This document shows positions 51,014 through 59,875 of a DNA stretch of 64,000 nucleotides, in pieces. The translations under genes were made by a program, and so were the position numbers. Each line of letters starts with the position of its first letter. Within the stretch, counting starts at the first letter, position 1. A model generated the notes under the pieces. That model was not told the DNA's origin, did not search any database, and saw only the letters and a list, made by a program, of their open reading frames with translations. The stretch covers positions 38,560-102,559 of the forward strand of contig CAZIQL010000004.1 of NCBI GenBank assembly GCA_964541485.1, given 5' to 3'. This DNA is from SIG299 sp964541485. GTDB taxonomy: Bacteria > Bacillota > Clostridia > Lachnospirales > Lachnospiraceae.

Positions 51014-51853
51014 CTAGCGTTCAATTCTGCCAAGCTTGGAACGAAGTACCTCAAAGAAACTCCGCTCATCCAGTCTGACCAGTTGTGTTGTGTATTGTGA
51101 CTTCCGGATTACCAGCGTTTCACCCGCCTTTAGATTCGTTGCTTCCCTGCCGTCATAGGTCGCTGTCACTTCCACATCCTGTGTTCTCTTATCCTGAATT
51201 ACTTCCAGAGTAATCTCATCCTCTGCTGAAACAATCACAGGTCTTGAAGAAAGGGAATGTGGGCAAAGCGGTGTAATCATAATGAGTTCTGCCTCCGGCT
51301 TTACAATAGCACCACCGGCAGACATATTATACCCGGTCGAACCCGTTGGTGTGGAAATCAAAAGTCCGTCTCCAGCAATCACATCCAGCAGGGCACCGTT
51401 TACATAGACAGCCACATTTATCAGTCTACTGACACCGCTTCTGGTAATAGCGACCTCATTCAGCACTGTATCACTGTACTCACCTTTCTGCAAGATGTCC
51501 AGCATCATTCTGGTTTCCACCTGGAAATCACCCTGGCACAGCCGCTCCAGACTCTTTTCCGACTCGCTCACCTCTGCCCCGGTCAGATACCCCAGAGTTC
51601 CGGTATTAATACCAAGCATCGGAACAGTAAGTTCTTTTAACCGGTTCGCAGCACGAATCATGGTTCCGTCTCCGCCAAGCACAATCACACACTCGGTCTT
51701 ACGCGGCACCGGAGCAAATTCGTCCTTATCCACTATCGATTCCATTCGGACACAGAACTGCTTTCCGTGTGCTACTAAAAACTCCTGCACTTTTTTGGTC
51801 AGTTCTAATCCTTCATCCCGGTCTTTGTTTACTATGATGCAGAAATTGTCCAT
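51014..51853 (-). CDS. nadK: NAD kinase
   Basis: 279 residues from ATG 51853; the frame opens at 51889 but that start has no good ribosome site. It phosphorylates NAD to NADP using ATP or polyphosphate. The GGDGTMI motif (near 57) and the NTGTLGYLTG and TPTGSTGYN loops are present. It lies between tlyA and argR in the order common to clostridia. Confidence 0.96.
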   Translation of the reverse strand: MDNFCIIVNKDRDEGLELTKKVQEFLVAHGKQFCVRMESIVDKDEFAPVPRKTECVIVLGGDGTMIRAANRLKELTVPMLGINTGTLGYLTGAEVSESEKSLERLCQGDFQVETRMMLDILQKGEYSDTVLNEVAITRSGVSRLINVAVYVNGALLDVIAGDGLLISTPTGSTGYNMSAGGAIVKPEAELIMITPLCPHSLSSRPVIVSAEDEITLEVIQDKRTQDVEVTATYDGREATNLKAGETLVIRKSQYTTQLVRLDERSFFEVLRSKLGRIER

Positions 51854-51929
51854 GTCTTTCCTACCCGTCACAATCTTATATTTATACATTTTCTTGAATA
51901 TCTTAGCATGATTTATTCAAAAAAACAAG

Positions 51930-52769
51930 CTATTTATCTAAATCACCATGTGCATTGCCAACCACATCCGGCATGTTTAAAAGAATTCTCTGCAAGGCTT
52001 CCTCGCGCACCTGCGTATCCTCCCCGGCATTCTTTCTCGCATATAATAAATATTCAATATTGCCTTCCGGTCCCTTAATCGGGGAATAGTCAAGGCGAAT
52101 GAGTTCAAATCCTGTACCGCAGGCAAATGTAGTTACTTCCACGATTACCTCTTCGTGCACCTTGCGGTCTCTGACCACACCCTTCTTTCCTACCTTTTCC
52201 CTGCCTGCTTCAAACTGAGGCTTAATCAGACAAACAATTTCTGCTCCGTCAGCCATCAGTTCATACACCGGTCCAAGCACCTTGGAAAGTGAAATAAATG
52301 CAACATCAATGGAAACAAATTCCACAAGCTGCCCGATGTCCTCCGGTGTCACATAGCGGATGTTTGTCTTTTCCATCGATACTACTCTTTCATCCGTACG
52401 AAGCTTCCATGCCAGCTGGTTTGTTCCGACATCAATGGCAAATACCTTTACTGCACCGTTCTGTAACATACAGTCCGTAAACCCGCCGGTCGAAGACCCT
52501 ACATCCATACAGGTCTTCCCCTCTAAATTCACACCGAATTCATCGACCGCTTTTTCCAGCTTAAACCCACCGCGGCTGACGTATTTCATGGCAAGTCCCT
52601 TTACTTCAATCTGTACCGTTTCCTCAAAGCTGCTTCCTGCCTTATCCTCACGCACACCGTCCACAAAGACATTGCCTGCCATAATGTATGCTTTTGCTTT
52701 TTCTCTTGATTCTGCCAGATTACGTTTTACCAGCAGTACATCCAGTCGTTCCTTCACCTTAGTGACCAT
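51930..52769 (-). CDS. TlyA-family rRNA 2-prime-O-methyltransferase
   Basis: 279 residues from ATG 52769, overlapping the dxs end by 11 bases. Residues 1-65 are an S4 RNA-binding domain (ERLDVLLVKRNLAESREKAK), the rest an FtsJ-like SAM methyltransferase with DVGSSTGGFTDC and the K-D-K-E type residues. The mycobacterial homologue methylates cytidines in 16S and 23S rRNA. The longer frame to 52820 would overlap dxs more and is not conserved. Confidence 0.94.
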   Translation of the reverse strand: MVTKVKERLDVLLVKRNLAESREKAKAYIMAGNVFVDGVREDKAGSSFEETVQIEVKGLAMKYVSRGGFKLEKAVDEFGVNLEGKTCMDVGSSTGGFTDCMLQNGAVKVFAIDVGTNQLAWKLRTDERVVSMEKTNIRYVTPEDIGQLVEFVSIDVAFISLSKVLGPVYELMADGAEIVCLIKPQFEAGREKVGKKGVVRDRKVHEEVIVEVTTFACGTGFELIRLDYSPIKGPEGNIEYLLYARKNAGEDTQVREEALQRILLNMPDVVGNAHGDLDK

Positions 52770-54624
52770 ACCTTTCCATGATTTTTCTAAATAATGCGTC
52801 TTCATCCAGTCCATACGCATTCTTTAGCACGCGTGCCTCTCCGTGCTCAATAAAACAGTTATCCAAAGCACCGACAACCAGCGGTGTTTCTATCTCATTT
52901 TCTTTTAACAGAGCGGCAACACGTTCCCCGAAGCCACCCCTTGCTACATTTTCCTCCAACGTCACAAGCATCTTATGACTTCTTGCAAGAGAAAGTATCG
53001 TCTCTTCATCCATTGGCGCTACAAATCTTGCATTTGTCACTCCTGCATAGATTTCCTGTTCCATCAGACGGATTCTTAAAGAAACTGCCTCATCCGCCGT
53101 GCTTCCGACAGCAACAATTGCAATATCATGTCCTTCTGCCAGAGTTTCTGCCTTTCCATAGCTGATTTCCTCTGCCTCCATGGCTTCTGCCTCACCAGCC
53201 GTTCCTCTCGGATAGCGGATTGCCACCGGAAAATCACAATCAGCTGCAAAAAACAGCATTTTCTTCAATTCCTTTGTGTTCTTTGGCGCCATCACCGTCA
53301 GATTCGGAATGTGGGACAAATACGATAAATCAAAGACTCCCTGATGGGTTTCTCCGTCCTTTCCTACAATACCCGCACGGTCAATCGCAAACGTCACCGG
53401 AAGATTTCCGATACAGACATCGTGCAATATCTGGTCATAGGCACGCTGTAAGAAGGTCGAATATACCGCAACCACCGGATGATATCCGCTTGCCGCCATT
53501 CCCGCAGCAAATGTTACCGCATGCTCCTCCGCAATTCCAACATCAAAAAACCGTTCCGGATACTTCTTTGCAAACGCATGAAGCCCAGTACCGGATGGCA
53601 TGGCTGCCGTAATTGCCACCAGCTTGTCCTTCTTCTCGCCAAGCTCCAGCATCGCATCTCGGAATGCCTTTGTATAAGTGATTCCCTCCGCTTTTTTAAG
53701 AATCTCCCCTGTCTTTAACGCAAACGGCTCTACCCCGTGGAACTTGCCCGGATCTGCCTCTGCGTGGTCATAGCCTTTCCCCTTTTTCGTCACAACATGG
53801 ATGAGCACCGCCTTCTGCATTTTAGACGCAGACTCCAGTGCGCGGGTCATCTGGGCAATATCATGTCCGTCAATCGGACCGATATACGTAATTCCCATAT
53901 CCTCAAAATACATACCGCCAATCATGAGGTGTTTTAAGGAATCCTTGGACTGCTTTAACTTTTTGACCAGCTTTTCACCGGCCACAGATTTACTTAATGT
54001 CTCTTCTAACGAGCCCTTAAAGCCCGTATATGCCGTATTGGTACGGATTTTGGCAAGATAGTTTGCCATGCCGCCGACATTTTCAGAAATCGACATCGTA
54101 TTGTCGTTTAACACAATAATCAAATTGCTTCTTAGCTTTCCGATGTTATTGAGTGCTTCAAACGCCATACCGCCACCCAGTGCACCATCGCCAATGACAG
54201 CAACTACCTTTTCATTTGTGCCGGATAACTCTCGCGCACTTACCATACCATTTGCAACGGAGAGCGAAGTGGAACTGTGTCCGGTATCAAAGGCGTCACA
54301 GTCGCTTTCCTTTCTCTTTGGAAAACCGCTCATGCCCTGATATTCACGGAGATGCTCAAAGCCTTCCTGTCTGCCGGTCAGTATCTTGTGCACATACGCC
54401 TGATGTCCCACATCCCAGATTAACTTATCCTTTGGGAAATCCAGAAACAGATGTAACGCCATCGTAAGCTCCACCGCACCAAGATTGGACGCCAGATGTC
54501 CTCCTGTTGCAGATACCTTATGCAACAGAAAATGACGGATTTCCTTTGCCAGTCTGGTATACTGGGACGGGCTGATATTCTTTATGTCATTCGGTTGTTT
54601 GATTCGATCAAGTACTCCTGCCAT
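52759..54624 (-). CDS. dxs: 1-deoxy-D-xylulose-5-phosphate synthase
   Basis: 621 residues, full length. A TPP enzyme joining pyruvate and glyceraldehyde-3-phosphate, the first step of the MEP isoprenoid pathway. Seen: GHQAYVHKILTGR, the TPP-binding GDGALGGGMAFEALNN, DGHD and EEHAVTFAAGMA. It follows ispA after 12 bp; together they supply prenyl diphosphates for cell-wall carriers and quinone-type lipids. Confidence 0.98.
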   Translation of the reverse strand: MAGVLDRIKQPNDIKNISPSQYTRLAKEIRHFLLHKVSATGGHLASNLGAVELTMALHLFLDFPKDKLIWDVGHQAYVHKILTGRQEGFEHLREYQGMSGFPKRKESDCDAFDTGHSSTSLSVANGMVSARELSGTNEKVVAVIGDGALGGGMAFEALNNIGKLRSNLIIVLNDNTMSISENVGGMANYLAKIRTNTAYTGFKGSLEETLSKSVAGEKLVKKLKQSKDSLKHLMIGGMYFEDMGITYIGPIDGHDIAQMTRALESASKMQKAVLIHVVTKKGKGYDHAEADPGKFHGVEPFALKTGEILKKAEGITYTKAFRDAMLELGEKKDKLVAITAAMPSGTGLHAFAKKYPERFFDVGIAEEHAVTFAAGMAASGYHPVVAVYSTFLQRAYDQILHDVCIGNLPVTFAIDRAGIVGKDGETHQGVFDLSYLSHIPNLTVMAPKNTKELKKMLFFAADCDFPVAIRYPRGTAGEAEAMEAEEISYGKAETLAEGHDIAIVAVGSTADEAVSLRIRLMEQEIYAGVTNARFVAPMDEETILSLARSHKMLVTLEENVARGGFGERVAALLKENEIETPLVVGALDNCFIEHGEARVLKNAYGLDEDALFRKIMERYGH

Positions 54625-54636
54625 ATCCTGCTCCCA

Positions 54637-55542
54637 TTAATAATCTCTTACTGTTAAATACACGATGAGTTCCTTCAAGAACTCTGTACAGGACAGCTTT
54701 TCTGCCAGCTGCAATGCTTCCGCAGAAAGCTCCTTTACCTTTTCCTTTGCCACCTCAATGCCGTGTAATGTTACAAAGGTAGTCTTTTCATTCTTTTCAT
54801 CACTTCCGACCGGTTTTCCAAGCTTTTCCTCATCTCCGGTCAGATCAAGAATATCGTCCTGAATCTGGAATGCCATACCAATACAGGATGCCATCCAAAC
54901 GATATCATTAAATAATCTGTCATCTGCACCGCCTAAGATTGCTCCGACTAACATAGCGGATTCCAAAAGCGCGCAGGTCTTTAACTCGTAGATAAATGAA
55001 ATCTCTTCCGTACCAAGCGGCTGTCCTGTCTTTTCGACATCTACCACCTGACCGCCAATCATACCAAAGACACCGGCCTTTGTAGCAAACACCTTTAATG
55101 CCTTTGCCACGCGCAGATCCCACTCTTCATCTGTAATGGAAAATGCCTTGCATGCCGTTTCAAAGGAATAGTTAAGAAGTGCATCTCCTGCCAGGATTCC
55201 CATTGCCGCACCGTACTTTGCATGTGTAGTCAGCTGGCCCCTGCGGTACCTATCATTGTCCATATCCGGCAAATCATCATGCACCAGAGAATACGTATGA
55301 AGCATCTCCATTGCAGCCAAAAACGGCTCAATGCGCTCTTCTTCTGCCTCTTCGTCGGCAAAACTGCGGAACATTTCTAACATCAGAATCGGGCGGATTC
55401 TCTTTCCGCCGATGGTAACACTGTACTGCATTGCCTCAAGCACTGTCTTCTGACGTCCTTCTACAGCCGGAAGATACGCATTTAATACACTATTGATATA
55501 CTCCTGACGTTCCTTTAACGCTTCTTTAAACTTAGTCGCCAA
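54637..55542 (-). CDS. ispA: Polyprenyl (farnesyl/geranylgeranyl) diphosphate synthase
   Basis: 301 residues. Chain-elongating synthase with the first aspartate-rich motif DDLPDMDND (about 100), the second DDILD near 222 and GGKRIRPIL at the N-terminus. The spacing and the bulky residues before the first motif suit a short-chain (C15) product. Its start overlaps the end of xseB by 11 bases. Confidence 0.96.
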   Translation of the reverse strand: MATKFKEALKERQEYINSVLNAYLPAVEGRQKTVLEAMQYSVTIGGKRIRPILMLEMFRSFADEEAEEERIEPFLAAMEMLHTYSLVHDDLPDMDNDRYRRGQLTTHAKYGAAMGILAGDALLNYSFETACKAFSITDEEWDLRVAKALKVFATKAGVFGMIGGQVVDVEKTGQPLGTEEISFIYELKTCALLESAMLVGAILGGADDRLFNDIVWMASCIGMAFQIQDDILDLTGDEEKLGKPVGSDEKNEKTTFVTLHGIEVAKEKVKELSAEALQLAEKLSCTEFLKELIVYLTVRDY

Positions 55543-55759
55543 TTCCGTTTTCCTCCAGTATCATCAATTCTTTTTCTACCTTGCCAATGGCCTGATTGCA
55601 CTCAAGCAAAAGGTCCATGCCTTTTTTATATAACGAGAAGGCTTCTTCCAGGGAAACTTCCGGCTGATTTAATGCCTCCATCACCTGCTCCAGCTCTTCC
55701 ATGGACTGTTCCAGTTTCCGTTCTTTTTTCAGTTCTGTATCCTGTTTCTTTCCTGCCAT
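55532..55759 (-). CDS. xseB: Exodeoxyribonuclease VII small subunit
   Basis: 75 residues from ATG 55759 with GGAGG 5 bases upstream; an ATG four codons earlier (55771) would place that site inside the gene. The helical hairpin SMEELEQVMEALNQPEVSLEE and LYKKGMDLLLECN is diagnostic. Several copies bind one XseA. Next to xseA, as in most bacteria. Confidence 0.95.
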   Translation of the reverse strand: MAGKKQDTELKKERKLEQSMEELEQVMEALNQPEVSLEEAFSLYKKGMDLLLECNQAIGKVEKELMILEENGIGD

Positions 55760-55770
55760 ACAAGCCTCCA

Positions 55771-56970
55771 TTATGCTCTCTTTGTCACACCCTGCACCAC
55801 CGCATGGATGGTGCCGTCTGTTACATCTACGTTTAACACATCCCCCGTTGCTACCTGAGATGTCTTTTTAATCATTTTTCCGCTTTTATCCGTCACAAAA
55901 GCAAACCCGGCTTCCAGTCTTCCCATCGGAGACAAACCTTCCAGTCTCTGTGCTAAAAGTGCCACTTTCTGCCGCTTCTGCACCAGCTTTTCCCGCATTT
56001 TTGCAGAAATCCTTTCTCCCAGCTCATCCACACGGATACGCTTCTGCTTTAACTGATATTCCGGATGCACTTGACGAAGCTTTAGCTCTTTTTGCGAAAG
56101 CAACATACGTTTTGTCTCTATTTTGGAAAGCACCGACTGCACCAGTTCCCCATGAATACCGGCAAGTGTCTGCTCCAAACGCCTTACATCATAGACTGCA
56201 AGCTCTGCCGCCGCAGACGGTGTCGGAGCCCGAAGGTCCGATACAAAATCTGCAATTGTCGTGTCTGTTTCATGTCCCACCGCAGAAATCACAGGGGTCT
56301 GACATGCAAAAATTGCCCGTGCCACCTTTTCTTCATTAAACGCCCACAAATCCTCAATGGAACCGCCACCTCTGCCAACAATGATGGTATCCACCTTGCC
56401 ATCCAATGCTTTTATACCGCGTACCACCGTGTCTGCAGCGCCATCTCCCTGCACCTTTGCCGGATACAAAACGAGCTGTACATACGGGTTTCTTCGCCCG
56501 GCAATCTGCATGATATCCTGCAAAGCCGCACCGGTAGAAGCCGTTACAATACCGACTCTTTTTGCATAAACCGGAATCTCTTTTTTATACTCCGGCAAAA
56601 AGAGTCCTTCCGCACCGAGCTTTTTCTTTAAATATTCGAATTCTTCATACAGACGTCCTACACCGTCCAAGCGGATTTCGTCTGCATATAACTGATATTT
56701 TCCATCCCTTTCATAGACACTTACGCTTCCGAACACAATGACGCTTTGTCCGTCCTCCATCCGAAAAGAAATGCCGGCTTTACGACCGGCAAATAATACA
56801 CATGCAATTTGTGCTGAACCGTCCTTTAACGTAAAATATACATGACCGGACGTATGATATTTGCAGTTGGAAATCTCTCCTTTGACGTAAATATGATTCA
56901 AAAGAGAGTTTCCGGCAAACATACTTTTTACATAAGTGTTAATCTGGGAAACAGAATAAATTTCTGCCAT
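55771..56970 (-). CDS. xseA: Exodeoxyribonuclease VII large subunit
   Basis: 399 residues. N-terminal OB fold (about 1-100, VYVKGEISNCKYHTSGHVYF), catalytic domain with IVGRGGGSIEDLWAFNEE and GHETDTTIADFV, and a shorter coiled-coil C-terminus than the E. coli protein. It degrades single-stranded DNA from both ends together with XseB. Its stop overlaps the upstream-candidate xseB start; it begins 15 bp after nusB. Confidence 0.97.
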   Translation of the reverse strand: MAEIYSVSQINTYVKSMFAGNSLLNHIYVKGEISNCKYHTSGHVYFTLKDGSAQIACVLFAGRKAGISFRMEDGQSVIVFGSVSVYERDGKYQLYADEIRLDGVGRLYEEFEYLKKKLGAEGLFLPEYKKEIPVYAKRVGIVTASTGAALQDIMQIAGRRNPYVQLVLYPAKVQGDGAADTVVRGIKALDGKVDTIIVGRGGGSIEDLWAFNEEKVARAIFACQTPVISAVGHETDTTIADFVSDLRAPTPSAAAELAVYDVRRLEQTLAGIHGELVQSVLSKIETKRMLLSQKELKLRQVHPEYQLKQKRIRVDELGERISAKMREKLVQKRQKVALLAQRLEGLSPMGRLEAGFAFVTDKSGKMIKKTSQVATGDVLNVDVTDGTIHAVVQGVTKRA

Positions 56971-56985
56971 ACCATTTCCCTCATT

Positions 56986-57387
56986 TTACTTTTCTACAAG
57001 CTTTGCAAGCACTCCGTTGACAAAACCTGCGGAAGAATCATTTCCATACTTCTTTGCAAGCTCTACCGCCTCATTGATGGCAACCTTTTCAGGAACATCC
57101 TCATCATAACGCATTTCATATACCGCGATACGCAGAATCGTAAGCTCTGCTTTTCCCATACGGTTTAATCTCCAGCCGCTTGCTGCATCCGAAAGAATCA
57201 TGTCAATCGTACCCTCCGCTGCTACAATGGCATCCAGCTTTTTCTTGATTGGTTCAAAGTTCTCATTATTTTCCAATTCTCTCTGTTCCTGATACATTTC
57301 CACCTGCTCCGCAAGCTCTGCAGCATCATGGAAATCCTTGCAAAACAGTAATTTAAACAGGTGTTCTCTTTCCTCACGCTTTGTCAT
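56986..57387 (-). CDS. nusB: Transcription antitermination protein NusB
   Basis: 133 residues, all-helical RNA-binding fold. NusB joins NusE (S10) on boxA RNA of rRNA operons. The TKREEREHLFKLLF start and the conserved end VAINEAVELAKKYG with SAGFVNGVLAKL are present. It follows the Asp23 gene by 95 bp containing a hairpin. Confidence 0.97.
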   Translation of the reverse strand: MTKREEREHLFKLLFCKDFHDAAELAEQVEMYQEQRELENNENFEPIKKKLDAIVAAEGTIDMILSDAASGWRLNRMGKAELTILRIAVYEMRYDEDVPEKVAINEAVELAKKYGNDSSAGFVNGVLAKLVEK

Positions 57388-57436
57388 GTTCTCTCTCCAT
57401 CTCTATAAAGCATCTAAACTTCTTGTAAAAATCACA

Positions 57437-57472
57437 ACAATAGAAAACCCACTTTCATGGGCTTTCTATTGT
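57437..57472 (-). terminator. Hairpin between the Asp23 gene and nusB
   Basis: ACAATAGAAA-a-CCCA / TGGG-c-TTTCTATTGT, a 14-bp stem with one mismatch. There is no clear T run, so it may be a partial terminator or an RNA-processing site. Confidence 0.5.
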
Positions 57473-57482
57473 ATTTGTTTCT

Positions 57483-57875
57483 CTATTCCGTTACCTCTGT
57501 CTCTACTCCGACAATATTGATATTTACGCCGGATACCTTTAAGCCTGCCATGTTTTCAATAGCGGACTTGATACGGTCCTGTACCGCCTTGCAAACCTTT
57601 GGAATGCTGTAGCCATACTTCATAATCACAGATAAATCCACATGAACACTGGTGCCTTCCTCCTCAAAACGGATGGTCACACCCTTGGTCAGGTTCTTCA
57701 TGCCAAGCTTTCCAACCAGCTCATTTGTCAGATTTCCCTGCATAGATGCAATACCCTCAATTTCTGTTGCAGCAAGACCTGCGATAGTAGCAATCACATC
57801 CCCTGCAATCTTTACCTCGGATGTAAATCCCTTTTCTTCTTCATAAGTGGTTACGTTTTCTGCTTCCATTGTCAT
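57483..57875 (-). CDS. Asp23/Gls24-family envelope stress protein
   Basis: 130 residues. The core IAGDVIATIAGLAATEIEGIASM then GVTIRFEEEGTSVHVDLSVIMKYG is the family signature. Such proteins coat the inner face of the membrane or act in envelope stress; in clostridia one is nearly always between spoIIIAH and nusB, as here. It has its own vegetative promoter at 57937-57965. Confidence 0.93.
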   Translation of the reverse strand: MTMEAENVTTYEEEKGFTSEVKIAGDVIATIAGLAATEIEGIASMQGNLTNELVGKLGMKNLTKGVTIRFEEEGTSVHVDLSVIMKYGYSIPKVCKAVQDRIKSAIENMAGLKVSGVNINIVGVETEVTE

Positions 57876-57936
57876 AGTATATCCTCCTAAACATCATGGT
57901 GCATAAATCACCACGGTAAATTCTTGTCTTTTGTTT

Positions 57937-57965
57937 ATTATACCAAACTCTCCACGTTTTGCAAA
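57937..57965 (-). promoter_or_regulatory. Promoter of the Asp23-nusB-xse-isp-dxs block
   Basis: Minus strand: TTTGCA (57965-57960), 17-bp spacer, TATAAT (57942-57937). It gives the housekeeping block a start independent of the sporulation operon. Confidence 0.65.
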
Positions 57966-57991
57966 CTCTTTCTTATATTTTTTTTATGTAA

Positions 57992-58681
57992 TCAATCCTC
58001 CTGAATGGCTGCCGTAATGGTAATGTCCTTTGGCTCAAAGCCGGTTTTTCTCGTTACGATATCCTCAATCTGTGCAATCTGGCGATCCGTTATGCTTGCA
58101 GCATTAATCACAACATCCACTTCATTGTCCACGATATTTACAATCGGATCAGCAAAGCCCTTTGCCTCCAGAAGCAGTTCTGCAGCATTTTCCTTCTCCG
58201 CAATATTCGTCAGGTTCACCAGCGTTTCCACTGCAATCTGCTTTTGTTCATCACTTAAGGATGCATTATCAATAATCTGCATCAGGGTTTCCTTGCTCTG
58301 TGCACGGCGCTGTTCCCTGACCAGCTTTGCATTGGATGAAAAATTGCTATGCAGAGTTGTACTTACCATAACAGCTTCACCAATCTGGTAATTATCACCG
58401 GTTTCCTCCGAATTATCCGCACTCTGCGACGTATTTTCCTGGTTATTCCCTACTAAAATCGTAACCTCACCACTACCGTCTTTATTTGTACCGTCTGCCT
58501 GATTTCCTTCTGCCACACCGGTTCCGTCCTTTGTGCCGTCTGCATCACTGAAATAGACGTTATCGTTTCCACTTTGCTGTGCCTCATCCCCCGGATTCGA
58601 AAACTGTAAATACCCCGCAGCCGCAATCATCAGTGCCAAAGCCGTAATAATAATCTGGTTCTTTTTAAAAAGTTGTTTCAT
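57992..58681 (-). CDS. spoIIIAH: Stage III sporulation protein AH
   Basis: 229 residues from ATG 58681 with GGAGG 4 bases upstream. One N-terminal membrane segment (about 9-25), a long Ser/Asp/Asn-rich linker (about 30-105), then the YscJ-like ring-building domain (about 120-229). In B. subtilis it meets forespore SpoIIQ and forms a ring in the engulfment channel. Last gene of the spoIIIA operon. Confidence 0.95.
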   Translation of the reverse strand: MKQLFKKNQIIITALALMIAAAGYLQFSNPGDEAQQSGNDNVYFSDADGTKDGTGVAEGNQADGTNKDGSGEVTILVGNNQENTSQSADNSEETGDNYQIGEAVMVSTTLHSNFSSNAKLVREQRRAQSKETLMQIIDNASLSDEQKQIAVETLVNLTNIAEKENAAELLLEAKGFADPIVNIVDNEVDVVINAASITDRQIAQIEDIVTRKTGFEPKDITITAAIQED

Positions 58682-58709
58682 CCATCCTCCATTTCTGCCC
58701 GTCGGCATA

Positions 58710-59288
58710 TTATTTCATTTTCATTATTTTAATTTTATGCGCAGGAATATCAAATAGTACCTGTACTGCATTCAAAATGTCATAATCCACGCTTCCGGTT
58801 CCACTTCCTTCGGCAATCACTACCACGCCCACCACCTGCGGATAATTTTCCGAAAGCAGATACGGTTCCGTTCCGGAAAATACCGTTTCCAATTCGTTAC
58901 TTTCCTCATAGGTTATCCGGCTTCCTCCGGCACTGTCTGTCTCTGTAGTTTCTTTCTTTTCCTCTGTCCCATCCTTTAAAACATTCTTTTCCTCTGTGGA
59001 GCTTACCGTAATCATTACTTTTACCTTCCCTACGTGTTCCACATTGGACAACAATTCTTCCACCCGTTCTTCCATCCGTTCTGCATAGGTTTTTTCAGAC
59101 TCCGCTGCTGTTTCTCCTGTCTGTACATTCTGCCCTCCTGACCCATTACTCTCTGCATTTTCATCCTCCTTCTGCGTTGGAAACACAATAATCAGGAAAC
59201 AGATTCCTACCAAAAGAAGCATCCCCCACTCCCTGATTCCAAACTTTCCAAGCTTCTCTTTTATTTTCTCCATCCAGTCCTTCTTCAA
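58710..59288 (-). CDS. spoIIIAG: Stage III sporulation protein AG
   Basis: 192 residues: one membrane segment (about 20-36), a linker, then a ring-building motif domain that forms the large 30-fold ring in B. subtilis. The ends overlap spoIIIAF by 4 bases. The insert (KDGTEEKKETTETDSAGG) is the beta-triangle region that shapes the ring. Confidence 0.94.
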   Translation of the reverse strand: MKKDWMEKIKEKLGKFGIREWGMLLLVGICFLIIVFPTQKEDENAESNGSGGQNVQTGETAAESEKTYAERMEERVEELLSNVEHVGKVKVMITVSSTEEKNVLKDGTEEKKETTETDSAGGSRITYEESNELETVFSGTEPYLLSENYPQVVGVVVIAEGSGTGSVDYDILNAVQVLFDIPAHKIKIMKMK

Positions 59289-59875
59289 TGCACCGCCTCC
59301 TTTATCTCAACCTCAACCCTGCTTTCTTCTACACGATAAAATTCTGCCAGAGTCTCACACAAATACACCTCCATCGGTGAAACATTCGGTTCTTTCTCCT
59401 TTTCCTCTTCCAAACTGATTTTATCTATAGGCACTACGGTCGGAATCCGAATGCTTCCACTCTCCTTCTCCGCGCGGTATTGTCCGCATACATATAAATA
59501 TAACAGCGTACCATCTTCTCCTATATCCATTTCTGTATAGGAAAGGTCAATTTCATGACTGTTTAAAATCTTCTCTACCTGTAATGCAAGCGACTCTTTA
59601 TAACTGTTCAAAACGCTCTGCGTCTGTTCTCCCTGCACAGAATAGATTTCCTCCAGCACCCGCTCCGAGCCGAGTGCATAGTCAAACGATTGTAAGGAGG
59701 TGGTAAAACGTTCCCACAGATTCTGCGCATCTGCAAGCGGTCTTAACAGTTGTAAAATCAATATCACACCTGCTACCCATCGGGCAAATTTATAATATTT
59801 TGTCTCTGAAATCATCTCAAGCAGTAGCCCGGCGATTACCAGAAACATTGCAAATCCTTTCATCCAATCCAACAT
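59285..59875 (-). CDS. spoIIIAF: Stage III sporulation protein AF
   Basis: 196 residues: two membrane segments near the N-terminus (about 5-25 and 32-50), then a soluble domain with a ring-building fold. It starts directly before the spoIIIAE stop. Part of the mother-cell channel. Confidence 0.93.
   Translation of the reverse strand: MLDWMKGFAMFLVIAGLLLEMISETKYYKFARWVAGVILILQLLRPLADAQNLWERFTTSLQSFDYALGSERVLEEIYSVQGEQTQSVLNSYKESLALQVEKILNSHEIDLSYTEMDIGEDGTLLYLYVCGQYRAEKESGSIRIPTVVPIDKISLEEEKEKEPNVSPMEVYLCETLAEFYRVEESRVEVEIKEAVH

Noticed and set aside
51854..51889. A longer nadK N-terminus starting at 51889
   Set aside because: No ribosome site of quality; the conserved NadK start begins at 51853.
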